Assembly (NCBI RefSeq): GCF_000934465.1
Contig: NZ_JXWY01000031.1
Coordinates: forward strand, 1 to 64,000
Origin: Staphylococcus microti
GTDB lineage: Bacteria; Bacillota; Bacilli; Staphylococcales; Staphylococcaceae
Direction of reading: 5' to 3'
Length of the DNA stretch: 64,000 nt
Each line of letters begins with the position of its first letter. Positions within the stretch are counted from its first letter, which is position 1. Both the position numbers and the translations under genes were made by a program. Positions 44,275 to 52,461 of this stretch are shown here, piece by piece. Below the pieces are notes generated by a model that was not told the origin of the DNA, ran no database searches, and saw only the letters and a list, made by a program, of their open reading frames with translations.

Positions 44275-45486
44275 TTATCTTCTTCTCGGTTTCAATGCTG
44301 TTAATCCATGCGCTTTTATTGTTTGCAATAAATATGGCCATGCATTTGTACTAATCTTAATATCTCTTTGACTACCTATTTGTTTCATCTGTGCCTCGTA
44401 ATAACTGACACCAATAATAGGCCCCAATGCCTGATCAATCTTAGAAAGTTTAGTTGTTAATCGTGGTGTCGATAAATTTATGTCGCCAGTTTTTTGATAA
44501 ACTTCAACTAAATTTGAATATAGAACAAAAGGTCGCGCCAAACCAATCATTGAAACACCACTTTCAATTGCTTCTTCCATTTGATTTTTTTGTCGAAAGC
44601 CTCCTGTTGAAACTATCGGTACATCTGTTAACTTTGATAAAGCAACTGCATAAGTTAAAAAGCTTGCACCACTTTCTGACTCACGCCCAAATACTGGTGC
44701 CTCATAATTCCCACCTGAAATTTCAATGAGATCAATGCCTAATTCAGACATCGTTTTAACCACTTGTTGACAGTCTTCAAAGCCAAAACCATCTTCTTTG
44801 AAATCAGACGCATTTAGCTTTAACGCAATTGTAAAATCTGAACCTAAACTTTCTCGTAAACCTTGGTAAATTTCAATTAAAAAACGCATGCGATTTTCTA
44901 AACTCCCACCATAGCGATCAGTACGCTGGTTATCTGCTGGAGATAAGAATTGGTTTATAAGGTATCCATGGGCTGCATGAATTTGAACACCCGTAAATCC
45001 AGCTTCCTTAGCTTTAATACCCGCCGAAACAAATTTTTTAATTGTCTCTTTAATTTCATACATACTCATTTGACGTGGTGGACGAAAGGCAGACTTAGCA
45101 CTTCCAGAAATAGGAATCGCACTCGGAGCGATAGGCACCTGGTTCATAGATCGATACATTTGTTTGCCCGGATGATTGAGTTGTACCCACATAGGTACAC
45201 CTTGTCCTTTTACTGCCTCAGCCCATTTTGAAAAAGCTAATGTGTCAGATTGATCATCCAATACTACATTTCCTGGTTCTGCTAAATAACGTCTGTCGAC
45301 CATAATATTCCCACTCACTATTACACCTATCGACTGTTTAGACCAATGCTTATACAATGTAATCAGTTCATCACTGGGATTGTTATCTTTTCTCCCCATC
45401 GTCTCACTCATTGCAGATTTGAAAAAGCGATTTTTTAATTGCACACCATTAGGTAGTACAAGTTCTTCTAATAATATTTTATTCAT
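44275..45486 (-). CDS. Old Yellow Enzyme-family NADH:flavin oxidoreductase
   Basis: 403-aa TIM-barrel flavoprotein. It starts with VLPNGVQLKNRFFKSAMSE and has the OYE signature HAAHGYLINQFLSP near residue 178, followed by NQRTDRYGGSLENR. VQLNHPGKQ holds substrate-binding residues, and STGGFR and GLARPFV bind FMN phosphate. Such enzymes reduce activated C=C bonds of enones and quinones with NAD(P)H. The exact substrate is unknown. It overlaps the SDR gene by 4 bp and ends the hydrolase-SDR-OYE operon. Confidence 0.92.
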   Translation of the reverse strand: MNKILLEELVLPNGVQLKNRFFKSAMSETMGRKDNNPSDELITLYKHWSKQSIGVIVSGNIMVDRRYLAEPGNVVLDDQSDTLAFSKWAEAVKGQGVPMWVQLNHPGKQMYRSMNQVPIAPSAIPISGSAKSAFRPPRQMSMYEIKETIKKFVSAGIKAKEAGFTGVQIHAAHGYLINQFLSPADNQRTDRYGGSLENRMRFLIEIYQGLRESLGSDFTIALKLNASDFKEDGFGFEDCQQVVKTMSELGIDLIEISGGNYEAPVFGRESESGASFLTYAVALSKLTDVPIVSTGGFRQKNQMEEAIESGVSMIGLARPFVLYSNLVEVYQKTGDINLSTPRLTTKLSKIDQALGPIIGVSYYEAQMKQIGSQRDIKISTNAWPYLLQTIKAHGLTALKPRRR

Positions 45487-46349
45487 AGTAGCCCTTTCCG
45501 ATAAACCGCAATAACCTGATCGCAGTAATTTATTAATTTCTTCACTTTATCTTCGTTATATCCTTTATTAGATACACGTTTTAACTTCTTACCGTCAAAA
45601 TAAGCACCTGTTATAGATGTAACATTTTCTGACAAAACCAAATAATAACCTGTTTCAATGCCTTGATCTACATCCTTAGACATTGCTTTCATAAAACGAC
45701 CAAAAAGTGATTTTTGTACTTTTTTATCGCTAGAATCCATGCCAAGATTTGTGGAAATAAGACCTGGATGATAAGCGTTAATTGTAACTTTTGAACCTTC
45801 TTGTTGAAATTGACGTGCTAAGTAACGTGTTAACCAAATCGTATAAAGCTTGGCATTATTATAGGCAAGACCTGGGCTATATTTCTTTTCAAGACCAAAG
45901 TCTAAACCTTTAATATTTGCAAAATGATGCATATATGATGACGTATTAATAATACGACCTTCTGAAGCATTCTCTAATAGCGGTCGAAGTTCTTTGGATA
46001 AAATATAAGGTACTTCCACTGACAACATAAATGTCAGTTCTATATTCTCAGTCGTCGCTGTTCGTTCACTCCCTGCATAAAGTCCTGCATTATTAAAAAG
46101 CACATCAATCTTGTCAAAATCAGCTTTAATCTTATTAGCAAAGTCATAGACTTCATTCATTTTAGAAAAATCAGCGCGATAGGCAGAAACTGTTCCTTGT
46201 GGCGATAACGCCTTAATTTCAGACAGAGTCGCTGCCAATTTTTGAGGATTTCTGCCGTGTATAATTAAGTGATGCCCCTCTGTAGCAAGTTTTTTCGCCA
46301 AATGCTTCCCAATTCCATCTGTTGAACCAGTAATAATAATTGTCTTCAT
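45483..46349 (-). CDS. short-chain dehydrogenase/reductase
   Basis: 288-aa Rossmann enzyme. NAD(P) is bound by TGSTDGIGK (7-15), and NNAG is at about 90. The catalytic Ser is in NTSSYMHH, and Tyr-x3-Lys is YNNAK. It is closest in layout to the retinol dehydrogenase/oxidoreductase-like classical SDRs with a long C-terminus. The order hydrolase-SDR-OYE with short spacing (4-bp gap and 4-bp overlap) suggests a common pathway, perhaps carbonyl or enone reduction. Confidence 0.9.
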   Translation of the reverse strand: MKTIIITGSTDGIGKHLAKKLATEGHHLIIHGRNPQKLAATLSEIKALSPQGTVSAYRADFSKMNEVYDFANKIKADFDKIDVLFNNAGLYAGSERTATTENIELTFMLSVEVPYILSKELRPLLENASEGRIINTSSYMHHFANIKGLDFGLEKKYSPGLAYNNAKLYTIWLTRYLARQFQQEGSKVTINAYHPGLISTNLGMDSSDKKVQKSLFGRFMKAMSKDVDQGIETGYYLVLSENVTSITGAYFDGKKLKRVSNKGYNEDKVKKLINYCDQVIAVYRKGLL

Positions 46350-46353
46350 TTCT

Positions 46354-47190
46354 TTATTCTCCTAAAAAATTAATCAATTCTTTCGAAAATACTTCAGCAT
46401 ATTGAAAAATTGAGCCATGCCCCGCATTAGGATAAATGATAAGTTTACTATTCACAATTTTATCATTCATATGGTACGAGTTAACAGTTGGCACCTGCAT
46501 GTCATTATCTCCATTAACGATTAAAGTAGGCTGTGTAATATACTTCAAATCATCTTTATCCGCTCTACCCCAACGCTTAATAGCCTTCAACTGCATTAAG
46601 AAACTTGGCACATTTATATCCTTATCTGCATATTCTTTAGAACGATTCCCCATACGTTTAAGGACTTTCTGAGCTTCTCGTCCACCTTCTTCATCATGGT
46701 TGTAAAATATATAACGCTTCGGATCCACTTTCTTTATAGCAGCCTTGATCATAAATTTAAACGTCTTACCAGTGACTTTATCTACTTCCATACCGCCACG
46801 AGGTGCTGTACCAGCTAAAATCAAACGATTCACAAGATTGCTGTTAGCTCTTATTATTTCCTGAGCAATCATGCCACCCATAGATAATCCGAGTAAATTG
46901 ATTTTGTCATATCCTAATGCGCGAATGATTTCAATAGTTTGCACAGCCATACCTGGAATGGTGTCAGCTACTTTCCCCTCACTTGCACCAACGCCTGGCA
47001 AGTCTAGCACAATAATATGATTTTCTTCAGCGACTAAATCTAGCAACTTAGGGTCCCAATTATCTAAAGTTGCGGCAAGATGAACAAGCATGACTAGCGG
47101 TAAATCCGACTTCCCTTTCCCTATTTCACGATAAGCAATTTGGTTCCCATTAACAGTTATATAAGCGTTTCTAGTTGTGATGTATGACAT
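46354..47190 (-). CDS. alpha/beta hydrolase
   Basis: 278 aa from the ATG at 47188-47190, with AAGGAG 7 bases before it (six more codons are open upstream). The nucleophile is Ser in GLSMGGM, the acid is Asp in VNGDNDMQVP and the histidine is in AGHGS. The oxyanion-hole HG motif is replaced by HLAATLDNW. First in the three-gene operon, with an inverted-repeat operator 19 bp upstream that is shared with the rrf2 and EthD genes. It resembles haloperoxidase-like esterases; its substrate is unknown. Confidence 0.88.
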   Translation of the reverse strand: MSYITTRNAYITVNGNQIAYREIGKGKSDLPLVMLVHLAATLDNWDPKLLDLVAEENHIIVLDLPGVGASEGKVADTIPGMAVQTIEIIRALGYDKINLLGLSMGGMIAQEIIRANSNLVNRLILAGTAPRGGMEVDKVTGKTFKFMIKAAIKKVDPKRYIFYNHDEEGGREAQKVLKRMGNRSKEYADKDINVPSFLMQLKAIKRWGRADKDDLKYITQPTLIVNGDNDMQVPTVNSYHMNDKIVNSKLIIYPNAGHGSIFQYAEVFSKELINFLGE

Positions 47191-47208
47191 ATAATTTCTC
47201 CTTTTCAT

Positions 47209-47233
47209 TGTTCTTGTATCTAATACGAGAACA
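47209..47233. promoter_or_regulatory. putative Rrf2-family operator 1 (hydrolase-SDR-OYE)
   Basis: TGTTCTTGTAT (47209-47219) and ATACGAGAACA (47223-47233) form an 11-3-11 inverted repeat with one mismatch, 19 bp before the hydrolase start. Confidence 0.7.
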
Positions 47234-47239
47234 TGTTGT

Positions 47240-47273
47240 TTTTAATAAAATCTGACTTCTGACAAGTCAGATT
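47240..47273 (-). terminator. rrf2 terminator overlapping its stop codon
   Basis: AATCTGACTT pairs with AAGTCAGATT (perfect 10 bp, 5-base loop), followed on the minus strand by TTATTAAAA. The stem covers the last codons of the gene. Confidence 0.7.
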
Positions 47274-47698
47274 CGCGTTTTTTTTGCAGTTTTATAAAGA
47301 TTATCAATCACATCATCCAGTGTCTGATCGGATAATTCTTCCTCTAAGTGTTTCTCAAGATGTGAAAAGATTGGCACCATAGCTTCTTCAATATGCTGAC
47401 CTACTGGGCAATCTTTGTTAATATTTGAAGGAATTTGGAAAAGACTAATCTCACTAATCTCTTGGGTTGCAAAGTAAATTTCAAGCAAAGAAATTTGTTT
47501 CGGCGACTTGCTCAATTGGTATCCAGAGCGACCTTGTTGCGATTGAATTAAGTCTGCATTTTTTAAAAGTGCAATCACTTTACGAATATAACTAGCATTT
47601 GTCCCAACACTCTCCGCCAATGCCTGAGAACTTAAGATTTGCTTACTTTCACTAATCATAGTTAGTATATGCAGTGCAACTGTAAATTTAGTATCCAT
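47267..47698 (-). CDS. Rrf2-family transcriptional regulator
   Basis: 143-aa winged-helix repressor. It starts MDTKFTVALHILTMI and has the helix-turn-helix SSQALAESVGTNASYIRKVI (about 23-42) and wing SGYQLSK. There is a single cysteine, C97, in KDCPVG. It lacks the three-cysteine cluster of iron-sulfur Rrf2 proteins, and looks like the YwnA/HypR-type thiol sensors. It probably represses itself and both flanking genes through the shared operators. Confidence 0.9.
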   Translation of the reverse strand: MDTKFTVALHILTMISESKQILSSQALAESVGTNASYIRKVIALLKNADLIQSQQGRSGYQLSKSPKQISLLEIYFATQEISEISLFQIPSNINKDCPVGQHIEEAMVPIFSHLEKHLEEELSDQTLDDVIDNLYKTAKKTRI

Positions 47699-47715
47699 AA
47701 AACCTCCTCAGTCAA

Positions 47716-47736
47716 CTTGTATTCGATACAAGAACA
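47716..47736. promoter_or_regulatory. putative Rrf2-family operator 2 (rrf2 itself)
   Basis: CTTGTAT (47716-47722) and ATACAAG (47726-47732) form a perfect 7-3-7 repeat, extended to the right as ATACAAGAACA. It lies 18 bp before the regulator start. Confidence 0.75.
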
Positions 47737-47821
47737 AATATAACATGTGTTAAATCCTATAGCAAGACTTCTGCTTTATCTTTTGTACCGGCTGTGGAAC
47801 AATAAATTTATAAGCTGAAAT

Positions 47822-48158
47822 TGGGACACACGCTCATTTTTTTATAAAAAGCTTTCGGCGTCCCTCACCAACAAAGGTGTATTAATATTTTGAGCAAGAC
47901 GGCCACGATTCAAGCAGAACCCAAGTGATGAGCAAAAGTGTTTCTTGTAGAATTGTGAAATTCTGTCGAGAATCCTGTCTTACGAACACTGACAACAGAA
48001 ACTTTACAGTAACTGATTAATATATGCCTACACTTTTTAAATCTAGGACATACCTAATTAGCCTCGCAGAGCACTACGGCACGAATACTAATCTCTATCG
48101 CTTCTGTAGTTCCCAAAGTTTGTTAGAACGTATTGTCACTTCAGGTGTCTACTACCAT
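47822..48158 (+). repeat. dispersed intergenic repeat, copy B
   Basis: It begins with a GGGAC…GTCCC hairpin (47823-47863) and continues through a middle block shared with copy A. It then runs into the core found in all three copies (ACAGTAACTGATT… to …TTCAGGTGTCTACTACC). It is the most diverged copy. It fills the 521-bp rrf2-EthD gap, and the open frame at 48024-48347 is a by-product. Confidence 0.75.
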
Positions 48159-48219
48159 TTACAGCTATTTGTTCACTTATTTGAGATATTTTTCGTATAT
48201 TCCCATCTCAAACCCCTCT

Positions 48220-48987
48220 TTATAATCGTTTACCATTTAAGACAAATGGCAATGTTTGATCAATATGATATGCATGTATTGCAGACGCATAATCTACCAA
48301 AACTTCATTCAATTGTGAGGCTTGATGTTTATAAAATTCTTGTCTAGCTTCCGTATCTGAAAAGCCTATAATAATCGAAGCATGTAAATGATCTTTTTTC
48401 GGATTATCGTGAGCAACATTAGGCGTATTCCAGGTCGCCTTGTTCCATGGAAGGTATACTTGTGATCGTACTTCGGTCACTCTAGTTGCTTTCGTCATTT
48501 GTCTAGCTAAACTGTTATTAACAAAATTTTTAAACTGGGTGCTACTAACTCCCTCTTTTCGACGAATGTAGAATACATCTCTTATTTTAGTTTCTGATTG
48601 ACGATTGCTAGTATGATACCAACGCGACGAATATGGCATACCCATATGCATCAAAGTACGACGAAAAACATTAACCTCATCCTCAAAAGCTAAAGCTGTT
48701 TGTCGACGACCACCTAACGGCGCCAACAACTTGTCATAAGTTACTTCTGCAATCCCATCAATTCGACGATCTTCAGGAATTTCAGTTTCTATTCCTTCTA
48801 CTTTTGGCCAGAAACTATGCTCTTTTTCACTCAAATGTTGTTGACGATATTCTAGAAGCCCTGGAGAAGAAGCAATTATTTGCGCATGACCACCTCTCCA
48901 ATAGTCCATCCCTTCTTGACGTGTCTTATCTTGACGCATCCATAATAAAATAGAAAGCGAAAATCTTTTATCGAAATCCTTTGGCAT
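48220..48987 (-). CDS. EthD-like dimeric alpha/beta-barrel protein
   Basis: 255 aa. The first half carries the EthD pattern, with YWRGGHAQII followed by PGLLEYRQQHL. The second half (FYIRRKEGVSSTQFKNFV… to …SIIIGFSDTEARQEF) looks like a second, diverged copy of the same ferredoxin-like fold. Related barrels occur in monooxygenases and in heme or aromatic-compound enzymes, but function cannot be assigned. Its promoter carries the same operator as rrf2 and the hydrolase operon. Confidence 0.72.
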   Translation of the reverse strand: MPKDFDKRFSLSILLWMRQDKTRQEGMDYWRGGHAQIIASSPGLLEYRQQHLSEKEHSFWPKVEGIETEIPEDRRIDGIAEVTYDKLLAPLGGRRQTALAFEDEVNVFRRTLMHMGMPYSSRWYHTSNRQSETKIRDVFYIRRKEGVSSTQFKNFVNNSLARQMTKATRVTEVRSQVYLPWNKATWNTPNVAHDNPKKDHLHASIIIGFSDTEARQEFYKHQASQLNEVLVDYASAIHAYHIDQTLPFVLNGKRL

Positions 48988-49008
48988 ATTATCAACCCTA
49001 AATTTATA

Positions 49009-49029
49009 TTTGTATTTGATACAAGAACA
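49009..49029. promoter_or_regulatory. putative Rrf2-family operator 3 (EthD gene)
   Basis: TTGTAT (49010-49015), spacer TTG, ATACAAGAACA (49019-49029). The right half is identical to operator 2 and it lies 22 bp before the gene. Confidence 0.7.
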
Positions 49030-49130
49030 AGTTTAACTCGTATGGATTTGTTTTGCAACACTTTTTTTAACTGGCACTAAAAATACAGATTATCAAGTTA
49101 AGATATACTCATTCATTACGCTCTTATATC

Positions 49131-49172
49131 TAAAAAGGCGAGACAACTTATCGTGTTGTCTCACCTTTTTAA
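49131..49172 (-). terminator. terminator of the GNAT gene
   Basis: AAAAAGGCGAGACAAC (49132-49147) pairs with GTTGTCTCACCTTTTT (49155-49170), one mismatch. The AT-rich ends make it bidirectional. Confidence 0.85.
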
Positions 49173-49188
49173 AAATTTTATTGAGCTT

Positions 49189-49938
49189 TTATTCTCGAAG
49201 TGCGGAATATTGAAACCCTAAATAGCTATAGCCTTGTTTCACATACATATCTTTCGCAGTATCTTCTGCATCTGCCACTAATATGACAGGTCGGTCTTGT
49301 GCTATATGCCCAACTGCTGCTTGCATACGTGTTCCAATGCCACGCTTTTGATACTGTGACAATACTGCAAAACCGTCTAATTCTACAAAGTCATCGCTCG
49401 GTATGACATTCATCACACCGACTGGTTGCCCCGCTTCGTACGCAACGTAGTAATGCACAGCATGTTGCGGATCATCGAGTACTGACTGCATATACTTTTC
49501 AGTTTCCGTAATATACGCCTCGCCGTACTCAAGACTCATCGGTCCAAATACTTCAAAATAATCTTTCAGTGTTTCTAATGTCACACGTTGCATATCAATC
49601 ATTTGGTCTGTTAATTGGCGTAATTGTATTGCTTCAATGGCATATAATTCAACACAACCTAGCGTAAAACCTTCCGCGCGTAAAAATTGTAACATCTCAA
49701 CAGGTAGTTTAACGTCTTGCGGAAACTCAAAGTTTAAATGTGTTGACCCTTGTGCCTCATGCATTTGACGTTGCTGCATCATATCGCTTTTAAACATTAA
49801 TAGATCTGGCAACTTTTTATAACGCCATTTATTACCATCATACTTCAACGGTCTTGTAGGCGTTCGATAACATTTCACCCGTGCATCTTCTTCAAAAAGT
49901 GTCCCATCTACATATATCTCATTTGTCGTTATGTGCAT
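49189..49938 (-). CDS. GNAT-family N-acetyltransferase
   Basis: 249 aa from the ATG at 49936-49938, with AGGTGG 5 bases upstream. The C-terminal GNAT domain has VAYEAGQPVGVMNVI, FVELDGFAVLSQYQKRGIGTRMQ (acetyl-CoA loop QKRGIG) and MYVKQGYSYLG. The N-terminal ~110 residues are not recognised. The substrate is unknown. Confidence 0.85.
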   Translation of the reverse strand: MHITTNEIYVDGTLFEEDARVKCYRTPTRPLKYDGNKWRYKKLPDLLMFKSDMMQQRQMHEAQGSTHLNFEFPQDVKLPVEMLQFLRAEGFTLGCVELYAIEAIQLRQLTDQMIDMQRVTLETLKDYFEVFGPMSLEYGEAYITETEKYMQSVLDDPQHAVHYYVAYEAGQPVGVMNVIPSDDFVELDGFAVLSQYQKRGIGTRMQAAVGHIAQDRPVILVADAEDTAKDMYVKQGYSYLGFQYSALRE

Positions 49939-49961
49939 TGCAACCACCTGCTTTTTTTATA

Positions 49962-50522
49962 TTATGCTGACATTTGTTTCATAATGCGTGCTGTCACTGG
50001 GTTGTTATATAGTGCCACCGCAATTAAACTTGCAATAACAGCTTTCATAACATCCCCCGGTATAAACGTCAATGATAAGTAAAGTGCTTCGCTGATTGGC
50101 ATATGGATAATGAATGCCATCACAATGCCACCTACTGTATCCAATAAAATCACACCAAAGACAATAATAATCGCTAAAGTGCGTCCAAAGTTCAGTTTAT
50201 CATATTGGCGATCACGTGCCCATCCGATTAAATACGCAGATATTGCATACATGCCTAAATAGCCAGCTGATGGACCTAAAAAGACGCCAAAGCCACCACG
50301 GCCACCTGACAGTAACGGTGCGCCTGCCATTACAAGTAATAAAAAGACAACGACACTTAAGAAACCATATTTACGTCCAAGTAAAATACCTGCCAAAAAG
50401 ATACCAATGTTTTGTAGTACGATTGGGACAGGTAAAAATGGTAACGGAATGGCTGGTACAAGTCCCATTACCGCAATAACAGCTGTCATCATCGCTGCAT
50501 ACACTAAAAATTTTGTATTCAA
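49962..50522 (-). CDS. bioY: biotin transporter BioY
   Basis: 186-aa S component for biotin of ECF transporters, six membrane segments, with GRKYGFLSVVVFLLLVMAGAPLLSGGRGGFGVFLGPSAGYL as the substrate-binding core (shown in two parts: the GGRGG loop and GPSAGYL). It partners with EcfT/EcfA1/EcfA2 encoded at 2.8-5.3 kb. A BirA-type inverted repeat overlaps its promoter. Confidence 0.94.
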   Translation of the reverse strand: MNTKFLVYAAMMTAVIAVMGLVPAIPLPFLPVPIVLQNIGIFLAGILLGRKYGFLSVVVFLLLVMAGAPLLSGGRGGFGVFLGPSAGYLGMYAISAYLIGWARDRQYDKLNFGRTLAIIIVFGVILLDTVGGIVMAFIIHMPISEALYLSLTFIPGDVMKAVIASLIAVALYNNPVTARIMKQMSA

Positions 50523-50585
50523 TTGTAGTTCCTCCTATAAATACGAAAATCAGAATCTGTATCTATCTATCGGATTCTATGCCGT

Positions 50586-50615
50586 ATTATACCACCAATG
50601 TAAACTTAAAGTCTA
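50586..50615 (-). promoter_or_regulatory. bioY promoter
   Basis: Minus-strand -10 TATAAT (50586-50591, perfect), 18-bp spacer, -35 TAGACT (50610-50615), inside the BirA-like operator. Confidence 0.7.
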
Positions 50616-50627
50616 TAAAAGTTTACA
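50599..50627. promoter_or_regulatory. BirA-type operator of bioY
   Basis: TGTAAACTT (50599-50607) and AAGTTTACA (50619-50627) are perfect inverted arms. Biotin repressor BirA sites in Firmicutes have this TGTAAAC-N15-GTTTACA form. The right arm extends into the last codon and stop of the ROK kinase gene. Confidence 0.75.
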
Positions 50628-51486
50628 ACTTTGAAACAGCACCAATTAATGCCGCATTGTTTTGAAGTTTTGCCGTTCTAATCAACGCATGACCATAGTC
50701 TTCAGGCAAATATTTGGCAACGTGTGGGACAATCCATTTTAATAACTGCTCGCCTTGTGCAGAAATACCTCCACCAATGACAATTTCTGCTGGATCATAC
50801 ATAATTTGTATTTCAGCAATACCACGTGCCACTTCTTCTCCCCATTTTTGTAATTCAGTTTGTGCATATGTCTCACCAGCAATCGCATGCTCAAATAATT
50901 CAGGAATAGACAGCTGATCATAACCACTGTTCAATAATTGTCGCTTCAAACCATTCGTGGATGCGCGTTGTTCATAATTCGTTTTCGTTTGCGGGTCATA
51001 CAATAAATTACCGATTTGATTCGGGCGATGACGCGCACCTGACATAAGACCAAATGTATGATGATAATAGCTACCGCCAATACCTGTCCCAAGTGTTAAA
51101 CAAAAGATACTTTCGACCGGTTCAGATACAATTGTCATTTCGCCTAATAACGCAGCATCGACATCATTATACACATGTAATTGTTGAACAAACGGCTCGA
51201 GTTCAGCCGCAAAATCCGTCCCTATATAATCTAAAATATTAGGATTCGCATAGGCAATTTTACATTCCTCTCGATTTACCGCACCAGCTGTTGAGATGCC
51301 AACATGAACGTCTTTTAGCGCATAATCTTTTATATATGTTTTCAACTGTGTTTTTACAGTATTCACAATAGCTCGATCCACATTCACGGGCGTCTGTACT
51401 TTTTGATAACCCGTAAGCGTGCCATCATTTTCTACAATTGCTGATTTAATATACGTCCCACCAATATCAAATGCAATTTTAGTCAT
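50623..51486 (-). CDS. nanK: ROK-family sugar kinase, probable N-acetylmannosamine kinase
   Basis: 287 aa. DIGGTYIKSAIV (phosphate 1) and LTLGTGIGGSYY (phosphate 2) are typical ROK motifs, with VYNDVDAALLGE as the catalytic-Asp region. The ROK zinc motif CxCGxxGC is absent; the site reads RPNQIGNLLYD. It lies beside nanA and overlaps the GntR gene by 8 bp, supporting ManNAc kinase. nanE, needed to turn ManNAc-6-P into GlcNAc-6-P, is not in this window. The symbol is by context. Confidence 0.78.
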   Translation of the reverse strand: MTKIAFDIGGTYIKSAIVENDGTLTGYQKVQTPVNVDRAIVNTVKTQLKTYIKDYALKDVHVGISTAGAVNREECKIAYANPNILDYIGTDFAAELEPFVQQLHVYNDVDAALLGEMTIVSEPVESIFCLTLGTGIGGSYYHHTFGLMSGARHRPNQIGNLLYDPQTKTNYEQRASTNGLKRQLLNSGYDQLSIPELFEHAIAGETYAQTELQKWGEEVARGIAEIQIMYDPAEIVIGGGISAQGEQLLKWIVPHVAKYLPEDYGHALIRTAKLQNNAALIGAVSKL

Positions 51487-52141
51487 AATGCTTTGCCCCT
51501 TCCATTAAATGATTCGTCAATAACACTTTCGCTTCTTGATAGGCGCCCGCCTTCAACGCTTCATAAATTTGACGATGTTCTTCTAAACTACGCGCATTCT
51601 GTTCGAGTGATGTTTCAATCGGCGTACGATAAAAATACGCATGTACCACCGCACTCATTTGCTTAAACAACTTTGAATCCACAGCCATCAACAGTTGTGC
51701 ATGAAAAGCTTGGTCGACTTGCGTATTAAATTGCGATGCATCATCAACAAGCGTTGCTGCAATACCTTCTAGCGATGATTGTTCTCGCTCAATCACATCA
51801 ATCGCTGCAAGTTCAAACGTTAGTCGCAGCATCATCAAGTCTTTCAAATTTCCTTGAGACACTTGGAAACTAAACAAAAACCCTTCAATCAGCGGGCGAA
51901 TATCTTGTTCTTTAACAAGCGTTCCACGTCCTTGCACACTCTCAGTAACACCCGTATTTTCAAGATAGCTTAAAGCTTCCCTTACAACAGATCGACTCAC
52001 TTGATAGTCTTCAGCAAGCTGACGTTCTGTCGGTAATTTATCCCCTACGCGTAATTGCTCAGTTAAAATATAATTTTTTATTTTTTCCACTACCATCTGT
52101 TTTAAACTTTGACGTGATGTCATTTTATCGATAGATTCCAC
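51479..52141 (-). CDS. GntR-family regulator, FadR subfamily
   Basis: 220 aa. The N-terminal winged helix (KLPTERQLAEDYQVSRSVVREALSYLENTG, about 35-64) is followed by a helical FCD effector domain. Start chosen as GTG with AAGGA 9 bases upstream; an ATG six codons inside is possible. It is co-transcribed with the kinase and divergent from nanA. The 15-bp palindrome in the nanA promoter is the GntR-type TGGTnnnACCA pattern. The ligand is probably a sialic acid pathway compound. S. aureus NanR is of the RpiR family, so this differs. Confidence 0.82.
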   Translation of the reverse strand: MESIDKMTSRQSLKQMVVEKIKNYILTEQLRVGDKLPTERQLAEDYQVSRSVVREALSYLENTGVTESVQGRGTLVKEQDIRPLIEGFLFSFQVSQGNLKDLMMLRLTFELAAIDVIEREQSSLEGIAATLVDDASQFNTQVDQAFHAQLLMAVDSKLFKQMSAVVHAYFYRTPIETSLEQNARSLEEHRQIYEALKAGAYQEAKVLLTNHLMEGAKHYD

Positions 52142-52376
52142 TGTTCACATTCCTTTTCCAATCAACTTTACGAACTGCTATTTGTCAGCACTTTTCTGTG
52201 GCCGAGACATAAGAAATTTGTATTCTGGGAAATCAATAAACCGTCTCCCAACCTCATTGCCAAATCATTTTATTACTATGATCGTATCAATTGCGAATGG
52301 TTTTGAAAATACCTTGATTTAAAGACAACATTTTTAAAACATGTACGACATTTCAACATAAATTATTATTTTTATG

Positions 52377-52405
52377 TTGACCTATAAATTGATAACGCTT
52401 ACAAT
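52377..52405 (+). promoter_or_regulatory. nanA promoter
   Basis: -35 TTGACC (52377-52382), 17-bp spacer, -10 TACAAT (52400-52405), 57 bp before the GTG start. The 320-bp nanA-GntR gap also holds the cre, the GntR operator and a GAGAC/GTCTC hairpin (52204-52247). Confidence 0.8.
52389..52404 (+). promoter_or_regulatory. CcpA cre site of nanA
   Basis: TTGATAACGCTTACAA matches the cre consensus WTGNNARCGNWWWCAW at every position and overlaps the -10. Confidence 0.85.
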
Positions 52406-52415
52406 TAAATTATAA

Positions 52416-52430
52416 ATTGGTCAGACCAAT
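52416..52430. promoter_or_regulatory. GntR-type operator of nanA
   Basis: ATTGGTCAGACCAAT is a perfect 7-1-7 palindrome, just past the predicted start of transcription, where a bound repressor would block elongation. Confidence 0.8.
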
Positions 52431-52461
52431 ATGACAAATAAAATTAATTGGAGGGCTTTTT

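Noticed and set aside
48024-48347. 107-aa plus-strand ORF
   Set aside because: It spans dispersed repeat copy B and the antisense end of the EthD-like gene.
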